Shown piece after piece: positions 58,501 to 62,222 of a stretch of 62,222 bases of DNA. The DNA comes from Neocallimastix lanati (nom. inval.) (taxonomy: Eukaryota; Neocallimastigomycota; Neocallimastigomycetes; Neocallimastigales; Neocallimastigaceae). The translations under genes were made by a program, and so were the position numbers. The notes under the pieces were generated by a model. That model was not told the origin of the DNA. It ran no database searches and saw only the letters and a list, made by a program, of their open reading frames with translations. Positions within the stretch are counted from its first letter, which is position 1. Each line of letters opens with the position of its first letter. The DNA lies in the NCBI GenBank assembly GCA_016946835.1, contig JACVTC010000126.1, forward strand, positions 477,501 through 539,722, read 5' to 3'.

Positions 58501-60999
58501 ATGAAACAGAATATTTTTTGATTTAATCGGAGTATGTGTTTTTATTTACATAGATGACTTAGTTATTTATTCTCCTTCATTAGATCAACACATCAAAGAC
58601 CTAGAAAAAGTATTCCTCATTCTTGCTAATAATGGATTAAAAGTGAATTTTGAAAAATGTGATTTCTTTAAAGAAGAAGTTGAGCTCCTTGGTCATACTC
58701 TTTCTACTAAGGGTATAAAACCTATGAATTCTAAAATAAAAGTTATTGCTAATTGGTTACCTCCTTCTAATTTAAAACAGTTACGTTCTTTCTTAGGGGC
58801 AATTGGATATTACCGGAAATTCATTAGCCATTTTGCCCAAATTGCTAAACCTTTATATGATTTAACAAAAAAGAATGTTCCTTTTGTTTGGTCTACCGAA
58901 TCTAATAATGCATTTGAATTTTTAAAAATTCGTCTTATTAATGCACCTATATTGTCACCTCCAAATTTTGATAAACCATTTATTGTTCGTTCAGATGCAT
59001 CTAAATCAGGAATTGGCGGGGTACTACTTCAGTTAGACGATGACAACATTGAGAAGCCATTATATTATGAAAGTAGGACACTTTCCAATTCTGAAATCAA
59101 TTATAGCATTACAGAACTTGAGGGGCTTGCCGCATTTTACTGTGTCATGAAATTTAAACCTTTTCTCACTGGTAATAGTTTTGAGACAATTCTTTATACC
59201 GATCATAAGCCTTTAGTTTACATATTTAAAAATAAAGAACCTTCTTCAGCAAGGCATGTCAAATGGATAACTGAGTTCAGTATTTTAAAAATTAAAGTGT
59301 TATATGAAGAGGGGAGGAGGAATGTAGTTGCTGATGCACTATCTAGATTACATTCTAACAATGAAAAATATATAATCAAAATATAAAAAATGATGATAAA
59401 CATATAAAAATAAAAATAAAAGAAATAATATAAAAAATTATAATAAAGATGTATTCAACCAAGTTATAAATAATGAAATTCAAAATTGTGAAATTAAAAA
59501 TGAAGAAATTAGAAATAAGAAAAATACTAAAATTAATAAAATAAAAGAGTTAGTGGATGAAATTATCAATAGTAATAATGAAAATTACAAAATGGAATAT
59601 GAGGAAATTAAAAATAATGTAAATAACATTAATAAGTTTAATAAGTTTAATAATAAATTACATAATAATAATAGTGAAAATAATGGAGTGGAAAATAAAT
59701 TGAATGTGAATTATATGGTATTTCAAACTGAAGAAAATAATAACATAGTTTTAATAATGATAATAATAATAATAATATTAATCATGTTAATACTAATAAT
59801 AATGATATTGATGATAGTACTGAAATACTAAATGATTTCTATAAAAAAATAATAAACCAGAAATTTGTATTAATTGATGGAGTTCAGTATTATAAAGATA
59901 ATAATGAATTAAGAAAGTAATATTTAATGATAATGAAAAATGGGAACTTATTAGTAAAGCTCATTGTTTAGGACATGAAGGTAACTTTAAAACCTACCAT
60001 CGTTTGAAAAGGAACTATTATTGGATAGGATGAATAAGGATATCAGATTATTTATTAAATCTTGTCATGTATGTCAATTATGTAAACCACAACCACCGAA
60101 TGTATTTACAGAAGATTTAGCTACACCCCCAGGTCTACCTTTTACTCGGGTAGGATTGGATTTAGTTGGACCCTTATACGAATCTTTCAGAGGTAATAAA
60201 TATATAATAGTACTTGTAGATTATTTAACAAAATGGGTGGAAGCTGAAGCATTAGCCAAAACAGAATCAGAAGATGTCATTAGATTTTTAAATAATATAT
60301 TTTCAAGACACGGGATTCCAGAGATATTAATTACTGATAATGGCCCGCAATTCATATCTGATAAAACAAAAGCTTTCCTAGATTTAAATGATGTCTATGT
60401 ACATTATATTAGTACTTATCATCCTGCTTCTAACGGAGAAGTTGAAAACAGGAATAGAGAAATAGTCAAATATATTAGAATTCTTAAAAGCCAATTTAAA
60501 TTAAGTAAACAAATCAAGAATGGGATGATATTTTACCTAGTGCACTTTGGGCTTTAAGAACAACAAAAAATGAAGTTACTAAATTTAGTAGTTTCGAATT
60601 ACTCTATGGTAGGAAAGACTTACAACCATTTGAATTAGCAATTAATATTGACAAAAGATTTCCTGAAGAATCAGAAGAAGAATATTTTGTTCGAAAATTT
60701 ATTAATCACCATAATTGGATTTCTGAAGCAATCAAAAATATTGAAACTGCAAATGAATTATGGAAAGATAGGAGAAGACAGATTAAAGATTAAGAAGTGA
60801 ATTCAAACCAGGAGACCTAGTTTAGTTAGAAATTTCAATCGAAGGAAACTAGACCCTTATTATATCGGACCATTAAAAATAGTTAAACAGCAATTTAATA
60901 CTGTCACAGTATGTGATCCTTATACGAACGAAATTGCAGAGAGAAACATTCATCTAAAAAATGTAATTCCATATATTAGTAATTTCCTAAATTATAATC

Positions 61000-61004
<5 letters not shown>
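55540..61004 (+). pseudogene. gypsy element 2 Pol, multiply frameshifted
   Basis: Domains are recognisable in order but in changing frames: an Asn-rich N-terminus (to 56490), a protease-like region with FLDSCAS (56423-57151 frame), and another piece at about 57190-57465. The RT fingers/palm are broken (about 58030-58640, with MPFGLCNAPAYF). RT C-terminus plus RNase H are open (58643-59386). The integrase core is open (60021-60557), then ALWALRTTKN and a GPL-type C-terminus in further frames up to a stop at 61002-61004. The breaks I could compare with element 1 or the family pattern are single-base gains or losses (near 58265, 58490, 60520, 60795 and 60820). No complete Pol can be made from this copy. 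Confidence 0.85.
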
Positions 61005-61042
<38 letters not shown>

Positions 61043-61197
61043 ATGATATATATATAAAAAAAAAAAAAAAAAAATTTTGATATATATAAAAAATATAAAA
61101 AAAAATATAAAAAAAATATTATAAAATATATAATAGTATTATTAGTTTAATAAATATTTTAATATGCTTATAGACTTCAAGGGACGAAGTCTAAGCT

Positions 61198-61211
61198 AAG
61201 TGGGGGCATCT
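61198..61211 (+). other. gypsy element 2 polypurine tract
   Basis: AAGTGGGGGCATCT immediately precedes the 3' LTR; the same GGGGCATCT occurs at the equivalent place in element 1. Confidence 0.6.
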
Positions 61212-61827
61212 TGATGCATGTCCAGTAAAAATAATAGAAAATAATAGAAAAATTATTTAGAAAAATTATTAATATAAATATTTATTAAAAATTAATTTTA
61301 TATAATGAATCTTAAAATATATTATTAATATATTATTAAAGATAATTTATTATTATTAATTATTAAAATATTAAATTAAATAATAATATTAAAAATATTA
61401 AAAGAATTGTTGATAATATAGTAAAATTAGTTATATTAATTATAACGGAGATTGAATGTTTAATTAAATTGATGTTAATATTAAAATAATTTTTAAATAA
61501 TGTTAAACAATATGAATTAATAGTTATAAGTAAAAAGTTATGAATATTTATATTTATTAATTAATTTTAGTGTTTCGATAAATAAAATTTATAAAATTAG
61601 TAAAAATATAATTATGAAAATAATTTATAAATAAATATTTTTTTTTTTTAAGGAATAATAATAAAACATGTATTTTTTTTTTTTATGATAAAATATAATA
61701 AATAAAATAATAAAAGATAAATAAATAAAAAGTAAATATAATTATTGTAATATAATATTCTTGGAGTAATTCCCTTTTGCACAAACGCCCAACTAACATA
61801 TACGGTATTTAATAAAATATCGTATCA
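61212..61827 (+). repeat. gypsy element 2, 3' LTR
   Basis: 616 bp. It differs from the 5' LTR by one visible A-to-G change (AATGTTAAAC here, AATATTAAAC there) and T/A-run lengths. Confidence 0.85.
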
Positions 61828-61828
61828 A

Positions 61829-62222
61829 AAATGATTTATACTAATATTCTAATCTAAAATTAAATTTTGCAGAATGAATAAAAGGATAAATTTAATAAAA
61901 TGATTTAAGGAATTTAAAAAAAAATATGTTTTATTATTAAAACAAATGTTTTTATTAAAAAATTTATTTTTATTTTAATATAATCTTTATTTATTAATAA
62001 TTATTTTGTTTAAATTAATAAATAATTGTTAAAAACTAATAAATAATAAAATGAAATATTTATTATTATACTATTTATTTTAAATTTTAATAATAAAAAT
62101 TGATTATTAATAACTAATAAATATTTATAATAATTTATTAACTAATTAATAATCATAAAATTGATTATTAAAAACTAATAAATATCTATAATAATTTATT
62201 AAATAATTAATAATCATACTTT
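61829..62222. repeat. right arm of inverted repeat flanking gypsy element 2 (runs off window)
   Basis: Inverted copy of 52193-52608, starting ATGATTTATACTAATATTC beside the 3' LTR and ending CATACTTT at the window edge. Relative to the left arm it has many one-base deletions (for example ATATTTATTAG for ATATTTTATTAG). Confidence 0.85.

Larger units (their letters stand above)
52613..61827 (+). mobile_element. Ty3/gypsy LTR retrotransposon with broken pol (element 2)
   Basis: 9.2 kb with 613- and 616-bp LTRs that differ by only a few substitutions and run lengths. It has a primer-binding site, a repetitive leader, an intact gag and the same -1 frameshift module as element 1. Its pol is broken by several frameshifts. 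It is related to element 1 by domain order and recoding signal, but its LTRs are different in sequence. It sits between the arms of an inverted repeat. A clean target duplication is not evident (GAAA versus AAAA). Confidence 0.88.

Noticed and set aside
59553-59831. Separate 92-aa Asn/Ile-rich gene
   Set aside because: Lies between the RNase H and integrase pieces of the broken gypsy pol; it is the pol linker in shifting frames.

Overview
This window is extremely AT-rich nuclear eukaryotic DNA. It carries A/T homopolymers of 25-49 nt, short AT-rich introns, widely spaced small genes, Asn/Gln-rich proteins and three classes of retrotransposon. The style best fits an anaerobic gut fungus (Neocallimastigomycota). 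A dictyostelid-like genome is the main alternative, and I cannot settle it without a search. TAA and TGA both act as stops, so the code looks standard.

Layout: 31-955 (-) is a LINE fragment. 2720-4663 (-) is a poly(A)-binding protein gene. 8898-11467 (+) is a transcriptional-type cyclin (T/K family) with 8 exons. 15107-15696 (+) is a calmodulin-like EF-hand gene. 16276-17197 is a 5'-truncated LINE with a 15-bp target duplication. 18579-18989 is a GC-richer SINE-like retroposon with a tRNA-type box B and a 17-bp target duplication. 22945-23406 (+) is a small basic protein with a weak HN1/Jupiter-like patch. 24578-25511 (-) is a Pin1/Ess1 prolyl isomerase, divergent from an SF3B5 splicing-factor gene at 25811-27222 (+). 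29896-31117 (+) is an SRA1-domain protein and 31947-35252 (-) is an organellar ClpX. The cellular genes are housekeeping functions in RNA processing and transcription, protein folding and calcium signalling; I see no operon-like or pathway cluster.

From 37.8 kb to the end the window is transposon territory. A Ty1/copia-like element (37830-42770) has gag and protease-integrase in one frame separated by a single TGA-CTAG stop. Its integrase is split by 25 perfect copies of a 43-bp unit, and it lacks reverse transcriptase. It ends in a 63% GC block that abuts a young, apparently intact Ty3/gypsy element (42771-50838; LTRs identical except for one A-tract length; AGAT target duplication). A second Ty3/gypsy element (52613-61827) has near-identical LTRs but a frameshifted pol, and it sits at the centre of an inverted repeat whose right arm runs off the window.

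Most interesting points: (1) both gypsy elements end gag with the same -1 frameshift module: TTTAAAC, 7-nt spacer, GGGAG/CTCCC hairpin with 8-nt loop, and a possible pseudoknot in the first; (2) the copia element has the textbook UGA-CUAG readthrough context; (3) the 43-bp array is open in all three frames, and removing 24 units restores an exact DD35E integrase; (4) the divergent Pin1 and SF3B5 genes each appear to have a first coding exon consisting only of ATG.
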